Part shown: positions 51,653 through 60,388 of the stretch, piece after piece
Layout of the letters: each line of letters opens with the position of its first letter
Position numbering within the stretch: position 1 is the first letter of the stretch
NCBI GenBank assembly: GCA_045540055.1
Contig: JAZQGO010000014.1
Location: forward strand, 4,426 to 68,425
From: SIG565 sp045540055
GTDB taxonomy: Bacteria; Bacillota; Clostridia; Oscillospirales; Acutalibacteraceae
DNA length: 64,000 bases
Direction of reading: 5' to 3'
Made by a program: the position numbers and the translations under genes
The notes under the pieces: model-generated
The model's input: only the letters and a program-made list of their open reading frames with translations
The model's database searches: none
Told to the model about the DNA's origin: nothing

Positions 51653-52471
51653 TTAATATAATAAATTAAGAGTAATTACAGCACCACAAACAACAGTTAC
51701 TGCTGAAGCACTGATAATATCGTACGCTCTGACCTTTAACTGCTTCATAGAGGTTTTATTTTTACCGCCGTTATAACAGCGACTCTCCATCGCCTCGGCT
51801 AAATCGTATGCTCGCCGCACCGAAGAAATCAAAAGCGGTATAAGAATCGGTATAATTGCCTTAATTCGCTGCATAAGCTTTCCACTTTCAAAATCAGCAC
51901 CCCTGGCTTTTTGGGCATTGATGATTTTCTCGGTTTCTTCAACCAGTGTGGGAATAAAGCGAAGTGCAATGGTCATCATCATTGACATAGTGTGAACAGC
52001 GCCGTAAAGACCGATAAATCTGAGCGGCGAAAGCAGTCTTTCAATAGCAGTTGTCAAATCGTTGGGTGTGGTCGTATAGGTAAGCGACGCGCTGATAATT
52101 ATTAAAAGAACCACCCTTAGTGACATAAATACCGAACGACTTATGCCGCCAACCGTAATTCTTATAACCCAAAACTCAAGCAATACAGTACCGTCGGTTA
52201 CATACAGTAAATTAAGTAGCATCGTAAAAATCAATATAGGTAAAATTACCTTTAAGTTTTTTAAATACAGCGATACAGGTACTCTTGAAATTAACATAAC
52301 CGACAAAACAAATGCAACTATCAAGCCTAAGGCGGCAAAATTATCCGCGATAAAAATAAACACCAGAATCGCTATAAGTAAAATAATTTTAAATCTCGGG
52401 TCGAGTCTGTGAATTAGACTGTTTACAGGATAAAACTGTCCTATAGTTAAATCTTTAATCATTTTTGCCAC
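51653..52471 (-). CDS. ecfT: Energy-coupling factor transporter transmembrane protein EcfT
   Basis: 272-residue membrane component of the ECF vitamin/micronutrient importer, with five to six hydrophobic helices. The two coupling-helix signatures appear as NAQKARGAD near 190 and EAMESRCY near 233 (Ala-Arg-Gly type). It overlaps ecfA2 by 13 bp. No substrate-binding S component lies in the window, so this is probably the shared (group II) energising module. Confidence 0.95.
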   Translation of the reverse strand: MAKMIKDLTIGQFYPVNSLIHRLDPRFKIILLIAILVFIFIADNFAALGLIVAFVLSVMLISRVPVSLYLKNLKVILPILIFTMLLNLLYVTDGTVLLEFWVIRITVGGISRSVFMSLRVVLLIIISASLTYTTTPNDLTTAIERLLSPLRFIGLYGAVHTMSMMMTIALRFIPTLVEETEKIINAQKARGADFESGKLMQRIKAIIPILIPLLISSVRRAYDLAEAMESRCYNGGKNKTSMKQLKVRAYDIISASAVTVVCGAVITLNLLY

Positions 52472-53322
52472 CCCCCCTGCTTCAAGGCGACAAGAAGCTC
52501 TACTGCTTCTTTAACAGTTATTACATTATCGGGCAATTTAAAGCCTTTCTTTCTTAAAAGGTCGAAAACAGATGTAACCTGCGGTGCCGAAAGACCTATG
52601 TCTTCAAGCTCGGCCTTTCTGGCAAAAATTTCCTTAGGTGTGCCGTACATCGCCACCTTACCTTCATTCATAACGAGAATTTTATCGGCCAATGCCGCCA
52701 TATCCTCCATAGAATGCGAAACAATAATAACCGTTGCATTATATTTATCACGGTAGTTTTTAATAATATCGGTGACTGTCTGCCTACCGCTTGGGTCAAG
52801 CCCTGCCGTCGGCTCATCAAAGGCAATAATTTCGGGTTTCATCGCAAGAACACCTGCAATCGCCACCCTGCGCTTCTCACCGCCCGACAGGTCAAAGGGT
52901 GACTTTTCAAGGTAATCACGACTCAGTCCTACCGCCGTAATGGTTTCATTAACTGTTTTTTCTATATCATATGCGCTCATTCCCATATTTTTAGGACCAA
53001 AAGCGACATCGTCATAAACCGTTTCATCAAACAGCTGATATTCGGGATATTGAAAAACAAGACCAACCCTAAAGCGATATTTTTTTATCTGCTTAGGTTG
53101 AGCCCAAATATCATTTCCGTCTATATAAATTTGTCCGTCATCAGGCTTTAGCAGTCCGTTAAGGTGCTGAATTAAGGTAGATTTACCCGAACCCGTATGC
53201 CCGATTATGCCTATAATCTCGCCCTTTTCGGCAGTAAAACTCACATTTGATACTGCATCTCTCGAATATGATGTCTTTTGATTATAGGTGTGTCTTAAAT
53301 TTTCAACACGCAAAAAAGACAC
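52459..53322 (-). CDS. ecfA2: Energy-coupling factor ATPase EcfA2
   Basis: 287-residue ABC ATPase. Walker A GHTGSGKST near 41, Q-loop VFQYPEYQLF, signature LSGGEKRR, Walker B IIAFDEPTAGLDP, and an H-loop in VSHSMED. GHTGSGKST and QYPEYQLF are characteristic of EcfA2. Together with EcfA1 it forms the asymmetric ATPase pair powering EcfT. Confidence 0.95.
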   Translation of the reverse strand: MSFLRVENLRHTYNQKTSYSRDAVSNVSFTAEKGEIIGIIGHTGSGKSTLIQHLNGLLKPDDGQIYIDGNDIWAQPKQIKKYRFRVGLVFQYPEYQLFDETVYDDVAFGPKNMGMSAYDIEKTVNETITAVGLSRDYLEKSPFDLSGGEKRRVAIAGVLAMKPEIIAFDEPTAGLDPSGRQTVTDIIKNYRDKYNATVIIVSHSMEDMAALADKILVMNEGKVAMYGTPKEIFARKAELEDIGLSAPQVTSVFDLLRKKGFKLPDNVITVKEAVELLVALKQGGWQK

Positions 53323-53336
53323 TTTGCTTCCTCCAA

Positions 53337-54173
53337 TTAAAATAACTTAGCTATTGTTTCGGCCGTTTCTTCGACCGATATAATTCCTCTTGAAATATCA
53401 AAACCATTTTTCGATAATTCAAAAAGCAGTTCTGTGGTTTGCGGTACATCAAGTCCACATTTCTTTAAAAATTCAACCTTTGAAAAAATTTCCTCAGGTC
53501 TGCCGTCATCAACAATTTTGCCGTCGTCCATAACCAGAACTCTGTCGGCGTGCTCTGCCTCATTCATAAAGTGGGTTATGAGCACAACGGTTATACCTTG
53601 CTCTTTATTGAGCTTAAGAATGGTATCGATTACCTCTTGTCTGCCGCTTGGGTCAAGCATTGCGGTCGGTTCGTCTAGAACGATGCATTCGGGTTGCATG
53701 GCAATAACACCTGCAATGGCGACACGCTGCTTCTGACCGCCCGAAAGTCTGCTTGGTGACGAGTCTTTATGCTCGTACATACCGACACTTATTAATGACG
53801 AGTCAACTCGGCGCCGTATTTCATCCGGTTCAATGCCTAAATTTTCGGGGCCGAAGGCAACATCCTCTTCAACAACCGATGACACAAGCTGATTATCGGG
53901 ATTTTGAAATACCATACCGACCGTCTTTTTAATTTCAAACTCGTTGTTTTCGTCGGTTGTGAGCATACCGTTAACCTTAACACTGCCGCCAGTTGGTCTG
54001 TACAGACCGTTTAAAAGCTTTGCCAATGTAGATTTACCCGAGCCGTTGTGGCCGAGAATTACGGTAAAACTGCCTCTTTTAATCTCTAAATTCAAATTTT
54101 CAATTACCGCCGAATAATTATCCTCATCCTCATACGAGTAAAAAAGACTATTAATTTCGATAATATTATCCAT
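53337..54173 (-). CDS. ecfA1: Energy-coupling factor ATPase EcfA1
   Basis: 278-residue ABC ATPase: Walker A GHNGSGKST, VFQNPDNQLVSS, signature RLSGGQKQR, Walker B IVLDEPTAMLDP, and ITHFMNE. GHNGSGKST and QNPDNQ mark EcfA1. The ATG at 54173 overlaps the end of the methyltransferase gene; a start 33 bp further upstream is also open but lies well inside that gene. RBS is weak (GGTGA), suggesting coupling. Confidence 0.94.
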   Translation of the reverse strand: MDNIIEINSLFYSYEDEDNYSAVIENLNLEIKRGSFTVILGHNGSGKSTLAKLLNGLYRPTGGSVKVNGMLTTDENNEFEIKKTVGMVFQNPDNQLVSSVVEEDVAFGPENLGIEPDEIRRRVDSSLISVGMYEHKDSSPSRLSGGQKQRVAIAGVIAMQPECIVLDEPTAMLDPSGRQEVIDTILKLNKEQGITVVLITHFMNEAEHADRVLVMDDGKIVDDGRPEEIFSKVEFLKKCGLDVPQTTELLFELSKNGFDISRGIISVEETAETIAKLF

Positions 54174-55041
54174 TGTTTTCACCAATCCAAACAGTAGTAT
54201 TACCACACGGTAATACTATTGGCTTTTTTGTTACCTTAAGTCCGATTTCATCGGTAAAAATTTTGCCACCCTTATCATTGGCTATATATAGCCTTGTAAG
54301 ATAATTAAGAATGGTCGGTGACAAACCCGTTGTATAGGAATTAAGGAAAAAGAATAAAGCATTATCGCTTAACAGCTTACCTGTCTCACTTAAAAGCTCG
54401 GAAATTTGCTGTTCAAGCTTCCATACTTCACCGTTAGGTCCTCTGCCGTAGGACGGCGGGTCCATGATTATAGCATCATATTTGTTGCCGCGACGAATCT
54501 CTCTTTTAACAAATTTAAGACAATCGTCAACGAGCCAGCGCACCTGTGAATCGGCAACACCCGAAACAGCGGCATTCTCCCTTGCCCACTGTACCATACC
54601 CTTTGAGGCATCTACATGGGTTACCGACGCGCCCGCTTTAAGACAGGCAACCGTTGCGCCGCCCGTATAGGCAAACATATTTAAAACCTTAATCGGCCTG
54701 TTGGCATTCTTAATTAAATCGGTTGCCAACCTCCAGTTTACCGCCTGCTCGGGAAAAAGTCCTGTATGCTTAAACCCCATAGGCTTTAGACGAAACTCAA
54801 GATTATCATATTTAATATTCCAAATCTGTGGCACCTTTTTAATTTCCTGCCAATATCCACCGCCCGAATTTGAACGGTGATAAACGGCGTGAGGAGTGTT
54901 CCATCGGCTATCCTGCTGAGGCTCGTCCCACATAACTGTCGGGTCGGGACGGACAAGGATAATGTCACCCCAGCGCTCAAGTCTTTGACCACCGGTAGCG
55001 TCTATCAATTCATAATCATTAAAATCTTCAACAAAACGCAT
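54166..55041 (-). CDS. Class I SAM-dependent rRNA methyltransferase (RlmI-like)
   Basis: 291-residue methyltransferase similar to the catalytic part of RlmI/RlmK-type 23S rRNA methyltransferases. The substrate-side N-terminal region (1-90) lacks an obvious PUA domain. VLNMFAYTGGATVACLKAGA is the SAM-binding motif near 120, VDASKGMVQWARENA follows, and IIMDPPSYGRGPNGE near 192 is the DPPSY catalytic block. It lies between ruvB and ecfA1 in a compact cluster. The target nucleotide is not certain. Confidence 0.88.
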   Translation of the reverse strand: MRFVEDFNDYELIDATGGQRLERWGDIILVRPDPTVMWDEPQQDSRWNTPHAVYHRSNSGGGYWQEIKKVPQIWNIKYDNLEFRLKPMGFKHTGLFPEQAVNWRLATDLIKNANRPIKVLNMFAYTGGATVACLKAGASVTHVDASKGMVQWARENAAVSGVADSQVRWLVDDCLKFVKREIRRGNKYDAIIMDPPSYGRGPNGEVWKLEQQISELLSETGKLLSDNALFFFLNSYTTGLSPTILNYLTRLYIANDKGGKIFTDEIGLKVTKKPIVLPCGNTTVWIGENNG

Positions 55042-55058
55042 AAATTATTCCTTTAAAA

Positions 55059-56102
55059 TTAACTGTTAAAAATACTTTGCTGTGTGGCATTTTCACCTAT
55101 GGCTATACCCAAATGGTCATATGCCAATTTAGTTACACATCGGCCACGCGAAGTGCGTGACAAAAAGCCTATCTGCATTAAATACGGCTCATATACGTCC
55201 TCAATAGTTATTGCCTCTTCACCCATTGCCGCCGCCAGAGTATCAAGACCTACAGGGCCGCCGCCGTAAACATTTATAATGGTCGATAGCATTTTGCGAT
55301 CAAACTCGTCGAGACCCAATTCATCAATTTCAAAACGGTTGAGCGCCGACTGAACAACCTGCTCGGTAATAACGCCGTCAAATTCAATCTGCGCTATATC
55401 TCTGACACGCTTCAGCAGACGGTTGGCAATACGCGGTGTGCCACGTGAACGTGACGCAATTTCAAGTGCGCCGTCATGTTCAATTTCAATACCTAAAATG
55501 GAGGCAGAACGCGAAATGATACCTGCGAGCTGCTCGGGTGTGTAAAGCTCAAGACGCAGTAGTACACCAAAGCGATCTCTCAGCGGAGCCGTAAGCTGAC
55601 CCGAGCGGGTTGTAGCACCAACCAATGTGAAGTGCGGCAGGTCGAGTCTTATTGACCTTGCCGAAGGACCTTTACCAATTATAATGTCAACCGAAAAATC
55701 CTCCATAGCGGGATAAAGTATTTCCTCAACACTGCGAGATAGACGGTGTATTTCATCAATAAATAAAACATCGCCTTCATTAAGGTTGGTTAAAATAGCA
55801 ACCAAATCGCCCTGCTTTTCAATTGCAGGACCCGATGTCACTCGGCAATTTACCCCCATCTCTCTTGCTATAATACCTGAAAGGGTTGTCTTACCGAGTC
55901 CCGGAGGGCCGTATAAAAGCACATGGTCAAGCGATTCGTGCCGCTGTAGCGCCGCTTTGATATAGATAGAAAGATTTTCCTTAACCTTGTCCTGTCCGAT
56001 ATAGTCGTCAAGAGTTTTGGGTCTGAGTGACAGTTCTGTTTCAGAATCATCGGCAATATACTCAGGGGCTACAATTCTGTTCTCAAAATCCATCTCATCC
56101 AT
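55059..56102 (-). CDS. ruvB: Holliday junction branch migration helicase RuvB
   Basis: 347-residue AAA+ motor of the RuvAB branch-migration complex. It has LRPKTLDDYIGQ, Walker A GPPGLGKTTL, Walker B LFIDEIHRL, the arginine-finger region GATTRSGQLTAPLRDRFG and the C-terminal winged helix (GGPVGLDTLAAA). It lies 6 bp after ruvA in the canonical ruvCAB order. Confidence 0.97.
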   Translation of the reverse strand: MDEMDFENRIVAPEYIADDSETELSLRPKTLDDYIGQDKVKENLSIYIKAALQRHESLDHVLLYGPPGLGKTTLSGIIAREMGVNCRVTSGPAIEKQGDLVAILTNLNEGDVLFIDEIHRLSRSVEEILYPAMEDFSVDIIIGKGPSARSIRLDLPHFTLVGATTRSGQLTAPLRDRFGVLLRLELYTPEQLAGIISRSASILGIEIEHDGALEIASRSRGTPRIANRLLKRVRDIAQIEFDGVITEQVVQSALNRFEIDELGLDEFDRKMLSTIINVYGGGPVGLDTLAAAMGEEAITIEDVYEPYLMQIGFLSRTSRGRCVTKLAYDHLGIAIGENATQQSIFNS

Positions 56103-56108
56103 TGAAAT

Positions 56109-56714
56109 TTACACCTGCCTTGATAATTCTTTAAGCGATAATTTGATAAGCTCCTCGGTTGAAAGCGATTGATCAAATTTACCGACTGCTAAAGCCGCAT
56201 CACTCTGTGAAAAGCCGAGCGCAACGAGCGCCGATACCGCTTCTTTTGTATTAGTCATGACGGTTGCATTACCTACCGCGGCAATTTCAGCAGAGCCGCC
56301 AACCGTAAAGCTTGTACCGACCTTGTCCTTAAGCTCAAGCACAATTCTTTGCGCAAGCTTGTTACCAACGCCGGACGCCGCAGTTAGCGACTTTGAATCG
56401 CCCGAAGCGATTAGAAGTAATATTCTGTCGGCCGTAAACTCAGATAACAGAGCAATGCCCATTTTAGGACCTACACCGCTGACACCAAGTAGCAGCTTAA
56501 AGCACTCAATCTCCTCAAGTGAAAAGAAGCCGTATAAATCAATAGCATCCTCTTTGACCGACATAAAGGTATAAATAAAAATGTCGGAATTGGTTTTTGG
56601 CAGTCTACCAACTGTATTTAGACTGACGTTGCATTTAAAACCAACGCCGCCACACTCAACGATTATATAATCCTTTTCGGAATAAATCAGCTTGCCGCGT
56701 AATGAAGAAATCAT
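56109..56714 (-). CDS. ruvA: Holliday junction DNA-binding protein RuvA
   Basis: 201 residues in three domains: N-terminal OB fold (MISSLRGKLIY), two helix-hairpin-helix motifs (LLGVSGVGPKMGIALLS and ASGVGNKLAQRIVLELKDK), and a C-terminal RuvB-binding helical domain (about 150-201). It begins at the ruvC stop codon (overlap of one base). Confidence 0.97.
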   Translation of the reverse strand: MISSLRGKLIYSEKDYIIVECGGVGFKCNVSLNTVGRLPKTNSDIFIYTFMSVKEDAIDLYGFFSLEEIECFKLLLGVSGVGPKMGIALLSEFTADRILLLIASGDSKSLTAASGVGNKLAQRIVLELKDKVGTSFTVGGSAEIAAVGNATVMTNTKEAVSALVALGFSQSDAALAVGKFDQSLSTEELIKLSLKELSRQV

Positions 56715-57220
56715 CAGATTTTCCCCTCCAACTTAAGTTTTCCGTAAGATGAGCCCGCATAATGACCGTGACAGATAGCCAGTGCCAACGCATCGGCAGT
56801 ATCATCAAGCTTGGGTGTAGCTTTAAGTGACAGCATATGCTTGACCATATCCATAACCTGCCGCTTTTCTGCCCTACCGTAACCCGTAACCGCCTGCTTT
56901 ACCTGCAAGGGTGTATATTCATAAACGGGCACACCCTTTTTCTGTGCCGCCAAAATAATAACGCCACGTGCTTGCGCCACATCGATTGCGGTGGTAGTGT
57001 TTGTGTTAAAATAAAGCTTTTCGATTGACATAGCATCGGGACGGTATTTATCAATTAAAAATGATATGTTATTGAATATTTTTTCGATACGGTCGGTAAA
57101 CGGTGTTTTGGCCTGTGTAGTCACAGCGCCAAACTCAATGGGCTTAAATTTTACTGTATAAGATTCAACCACTCCGTAACCGACAATAGCATATCCGGGA
57201 TCGATACCTAAAATTACCAA
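56714..57220 (-). CDS. ruvC: Holliday junction resolvase RuvC
   Basis: 168-residue endonuclease resolving four-way junctions. Catalytic acidic residues are visible as GIDPGYA (Asp7), SIEKLYFN (Glu near 67) and DDTADALALAICH (two Asp near 140). The start is a TTG at 57220, with GGAAAG about 11 nt upstream. It is the first gene of the long minus-strand cluster running to clpE. Confidence 0.96.
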   Translation of the reverse strand: MVILGIDPGYAIVGYGVVESYTVKFKPIEFGAVTTQAKTPFTDRIEKIFNNISFLIDKYRPDAMSIEKLYFNTNTTTAIDVAQARGVIILAAQKKGVPVYEYTPLQVKQAVTGYGRAEKRQVMDMVKHMLSLKATPKLDDTADALALAICHGHYAGSSYGKLKLEGKI

Positions 57221-57257
57221 AAAGCAACACTTTCCATTTCATCGTATAATCTATGTA

Positions 57258-57286
57258 ATTATATCATACTTTTGTATATTCATCAA
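57258..57286 (-). promoter_or_regulatory. Promoter of the ruvC-led gene cluster
   Basis: Minus-strand TTGATG (57281-57286) and TATAAT (57258-57263), 17 bp spacing, 38 bp before the TTG start. Confidence 0.7.
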
Positions 57287-57433
57287 TATTTTTGTTTCAA
57301 ATATTCCAAAAATTTCTTCGACCTCAAAAAATGCGCAAACTTAAGAAAACACGAGAAAAAACGAGCAAAAAAAAGACTTCACGACTTCACGTAAATCTTA
57401 CGCTAAATTTTGTCGAAATTTTTTAAAAAAGTG

Positions 57434-57483
57434 TTGACTTTTTGGGTGTTTTGCTCTATATTTACTTTAACTGTTAAGTTAAA
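57434..57483 (+). promoter_or_regulatory. Promoter and possible operator of potABCD
   Basis: TTGACT (57434-57439) and TATATT (57457-57462) with 17 bp spacing. A perfect palindrome TTTAACT-GTTA-AGTTAAA (57466-57483) covers the predicted start site, a good position for a repressor. A TGTCGAA (57411-57417) upstream matches the Spo0A box core, and a tandem GACTTCAC repeat lies near 57375; both may be chance in this AT-rich stretch. Confidence 0.6.
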
Positions 57484-57550
57484 ATTAAAAACTTGCAAGC
57501 ATCTGTGTTGAATGTAGTTTCAAGAACATAACTAATCATATGATTAAAAA

Positions 57551-57639
57551 CTCTTTGCGGAGGTTGTGTTCAGAGAATTTACGGGTATCGCGCAGAACTG
57601 ATTACGGTTTACGCGGCACTATGTGTCCGCAAAGGGGGA
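57551..57639 (+). ncRNA. Structured potA leader able to mask the ribosome-binding site
   Basis: CTCTTTGCGGA (57551-57561) can pair with TCCGCAAAGGG (57626-57636): 11 pairs, one of them G-U. The 3' arm runs into the GGGGGA ribosome-binding site (57634-57639) of potA. The 64 nt enclosed are GC-richer than the surroundings and contain further short complementary pieces (GTTC/GAAC; GCG/CGC). The leader from the predicted start is about 177 nt. It looks like a translational switch; no known riboswitch consensus was recognised. Confidence 0.5.
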
Positions 57640-57645
57640 TGCTTT

Positions 57646-58767
57646 ATGAAAAATGAGAATATTGTATCGTTAAAAAACATTTCGGTGGCATTTGACGGTG
57701 AGAAGGTCCTTAACAATATCAGTCTTGATATTCATAATGGGGAGTTTATCACATTACTTGGTCCGTCGGGTTGCGGCAAAACAACCACACTGCGCATTAT
57801 CGCAGGTTTTGTTGAGCCTGATGAGGGTGAAATTTTCTTCGACGATAATAAAATTAATGGTGTGCCTGCTCATAAGCGTCAGGTTAACACCATTTTTCAA
57901 CGTTATGCACTTTTTCCGCACCTTAACGTTTACGAAAATATTGCCTTCGGTTTGCGTATAAAAAAGACACCCGAAGCAGAGCTTGATGTTAAGGTGCGCG
58001 AAATGTTAAGGCTCGTTAATTTAACGGGTCTTGAGAAGCGTAAAATCGACACACTTTCGGGCGGTCAGCAGCAGCGTGTTGCCATTGCTCGTGCTATTGC
58101 AAATAATCCCAAGGTTTTATTACTCGACGAGCCGCTTGCAGCACTCGATTTAAAGCTTCGTAAGGATATGCAGACCGAGCTTAAAAAAATTCAACAGCAA
58201 TTAGGTATTACCTTTATTTTCGTAACACACGACCAAGAGGAAGCACTTTCTATGTCTGACCGTGTTGTAGTTATGGATAACGGTAAAATACAGCAAATAG
58301 GCACACCTAAAGATATATATAACGAGCCGAAACACGCCTTTGTTGCCGATTTTATCGGCGAGTCCAACATACTTGACGGTATAATGATTGACGACAATTT
58401 AGCCGAGTTTTCGGGCAAGAAATTTAAATGTCTTGACAGCGGTTTCCGGAAAAACGAGCCCGTTGACGTTGTTGTTCGTCCCGAGGACGTTGATATTGTA
58501 CCGCTCGAGAAAGGTATGCTTGAGGGTGTTGTTACCTCTATCACCTTCCTAGGTGTTCACTACGAAATAATTGCAGATATCGGCGGCTTTAAATGGATGA
58601 TTCAGACCACCGACGAACAGTTTGTAGGCGACAGAGTCGGTCTTTATATTGAGCCTGATGCTATTCACGTAATGAAAAAGAGTGAATATTCGGGCAAATA
58701 TGGCGATTACAGCTCTTACAGTGAAGAAATCGACCACCTTTCAGACGTAGAGGAGGTTGAAAAGTGA
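57646..58767 (+). CDS. potA: Spermidine/putrescine ABC transporter ATPase PotA
   Basis: 373-residue importer ATPase. Walker A GPSGCGKTT near 40, Q-loop TIFQRYALFPHL, signature TLSGGQQQRVAIARA, Walker B VLLLDEPLAALD, H-loop VTHDQEEA, and a C-terminal TOBE-type regulatory domain (about 280-350). The gene order ATPase-permease-permease-binding protein and the sequence of PotD identify a polyamine system. The RBS lies next to the leader stem at 57626-57636. It overlaps potB by 4 bp. Confidence 0.95.
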   Translation: MKNENIVSLKNISVAFDGEKVLNNISLDIHNGEFITLLGPSGCGKTTTLRIIAGFVEPDEGEIFFDDNKINGVPAHKRQVNTIFQRYALFPHLNVYENIAFGLRIKKTPEAELDVKVREMLRLVNLTGLEKRKIDTLSGGQQQRVAIARAIANNPKVLLLDEPLAALDLKLRKDMQTELKKIQQQLGITFIFVTHDQEEALSMSDRVVVMDNGKIQQIGTPKDIYNEPKHAFVADFIGESNILDGIMIDDNLAEFSGKKFKCLDSGFRKNEPVDVVVRPEDVDIVPLEKGMLEGVVTSITFLGVHYEIIADIGGFKWMIQTTDEQFVGDRVGLYIEPDAIHVMKKSEYSGKYGDYSSYSEEIDHLSDVEEVEK

Positions 58768-59591
58768 AAAACAACTCTTTAGGACGCAGAATTATTGCCT
58801 GCCCCTATTACGTTTGGGCGGCAATATTCATAATTGTGCCTTTGTTTATGATTCTTTACTATTCATTAACAAATCCGTCAGGCGCATTTACCTTTGAAAA
58901 CTTTTTTATGCTTAAAAAATACGGCAAAGCCTTTTTGCTGTCGATTACATATGCACTTGTTTCAACGGTAATTACCTTTTTTATTGCTTATCCGTTATCC
59001 TACGCTATGACCAAGCTTAGAATTTCGTCGCAGCGAATGATTTTGATGATGGTTATATTCCCTATGTGGATGAACTTCCTTATCCGTACATATTCTTGGA
59101 TAAGTATTCTTGCAAATACCGGTCTTATTAACTCGTTTTTAACAAGTCTCGGACTTGAGCCGCTTAAGCTTATTAACACACCCGGCGCCATTATTTTAGG
59201 TATGGTGTATGACTTTTTACCATATATGGTTTTGCCTATCTACACCGCTATGTCTAAAATTGATAATTCGTTACTCGAGGCGGCAGACGACCTAGGGGCT
59301 AATAGCTTTAATAAGCTTAAAAAGGTTATTTTTCCGCTTACCTTACCCGGCGTTATTTCGGGTATTACTATGGTATTTGTACCGTCGGTAAGCACCTTCT
59401 ATATTTCCCAAAAGCTCGGTGGAAATAAGACTATGCTTATAGGTGACGCTATTGAATATCTGTTTAATATCGGTCCCGACCATTATAACGTAGCGTCTAC
59501 CCTATCTCTTGTGCTTATGATTCTTATTCTCGTTTCTATGGCGATTATGAACCGCTTTACCGACGAGAAGGATGAGGGGGTAATTATATGA
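58764..59591 (+). CDS. potB: Spermidine/putrescine ABC transporter permease PotB
   Basis: 275-residue membrane permease with about six helices and the EAA loop LLEAADDLGANSFNKLKKVIFPLTLPGV near 170. It begins within the last codons of potA and overlaps potC by 4 bp, so translation is coupled across the operon. With PotC it forms the transmembrane channel for polyamines. Confidence 0.95.
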   Translation: MKNNSLGRRIIACPYYVWAAIFIIVPLFMILYYSLTNPSGAFTFENFFMLKKYGKAFLLSITYALVSTVITFFIAYPLSYAMTKLRISSQRMILMMVIFPMWMNFLIRTYSWISILANTGLINSFLTSLGLEPLKLINTPGAIILGMVYDFLPYMVLPIYTAMSKIDNSLLEAADDLGANSFNKLKKVIFPLTLPGVISGITMVFVPSVSTFYISQKLGGNKTMLIGDAIEYLFNIGPDHYNVASTLSLVLMILILVSMAIMNRFTDEKDEGVII

Positions 59592-60388
59592 AACTTTTAT
59601 CAAAGTTATATATTGCCCTAATTTTAATTTTCTTGTATGCACCTATACTTGTAATGTTTGTATTTTCATTTAACAGTGCCGAAAGTGTTTGGGTTTTTGA
59701 GGGCTTTTCGCTTGACTGGTATAAAGAATTAATTTACAACAGCTCAATGCTTAATGCGCTACAGCACACCTTGATTATTGCAATTCTGTCGGCGGTCATT
59801 TCCACCGTTTTGGGCACTGCTGCCGCAATCGGTATTTTACAGCTACGCAAAAAGATTTCAAAAACTGTCATAATGTCGGTTACAAATATTCCTATGATGA
59901 ATGCCGATATAGTAACAGGTATTTCCCTAATGCTTTTGTTTGTTTTCTTTGGCAAATTACTGCGACTTACCGAGTCGCTCGGTTTTATTACGGTGTTAAT
60001 TGCACATATTACCTTTAATTTGCCCTATGTAATCCTTTCGGTTATGCCAAAGCTCAAACAGACCGACAGCCATCTGCCCGAGGCGGCACTCGACCTCGGT
60101 TGCACCCCCTTCCAAGCATTTATGAAGGCGGTTTTACCAAGCATTGTGCCGGGTGTTTTTAGTGGTTTTATAATGGCGTTCACGCTCTCACTTGACGACT
60201 TTGTAATCAGTTATTTCACCTGCGGTCATTATCAAACCTTACCTATTGTTATTTACAATATGACCAAAAAGACCGTTACGCCTGATGCCTATGCACTTTC
60301 CACCATTATTTTTGTTACTGTGTTTATTTTACTTGTTCTTTATAACACAATGCAGAATAAAAGCGACAGAAAGGCGGTAAGACGATGA
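59588..60388 (+). CDS. potC: Spermidine/putrescine ABC transporter permease PotC
   Basis: 266-residue second permease, about six helices. The EAA loop is PEAALDLGCTPFQAFMKAVLPSIVPGV near 158, and LSLDDFVISYFTCG near 200 is a typical PotC block. It overlaps potB and potD by 4 bp each. Confidence 0.95.
   Translation: MKLLSKLYIALILIFLYAPILVMFVFSFNSAESVWVFEGFSLDWYKELIYNSSMLNALQHTLIIAILSAVISTVLGTAAAIGILQLRKKISKTVIMSVTNIPMMNADIVTGISLMLLFVFFGKLLRLTESLGFITVLIAHITFNLPYVILSVMPKLKQTDSHLPEAALDLGCTPFQAFMKAVLPSIVPGVFSGFIMAFTLSLDDFVISYFTCGHYQTLPIVIYNMTKKTVTPDAYALSTIIFVTVFILLVLYNTMQNKSDRKAVRR

Noticed and set aside
57621..57656. Short ORF (MCPQRG...) overlapping the potA start
   Set aside because: No RBS in front of it; its sequence is explained by the leader stem and potA Shine-Dalgarno.
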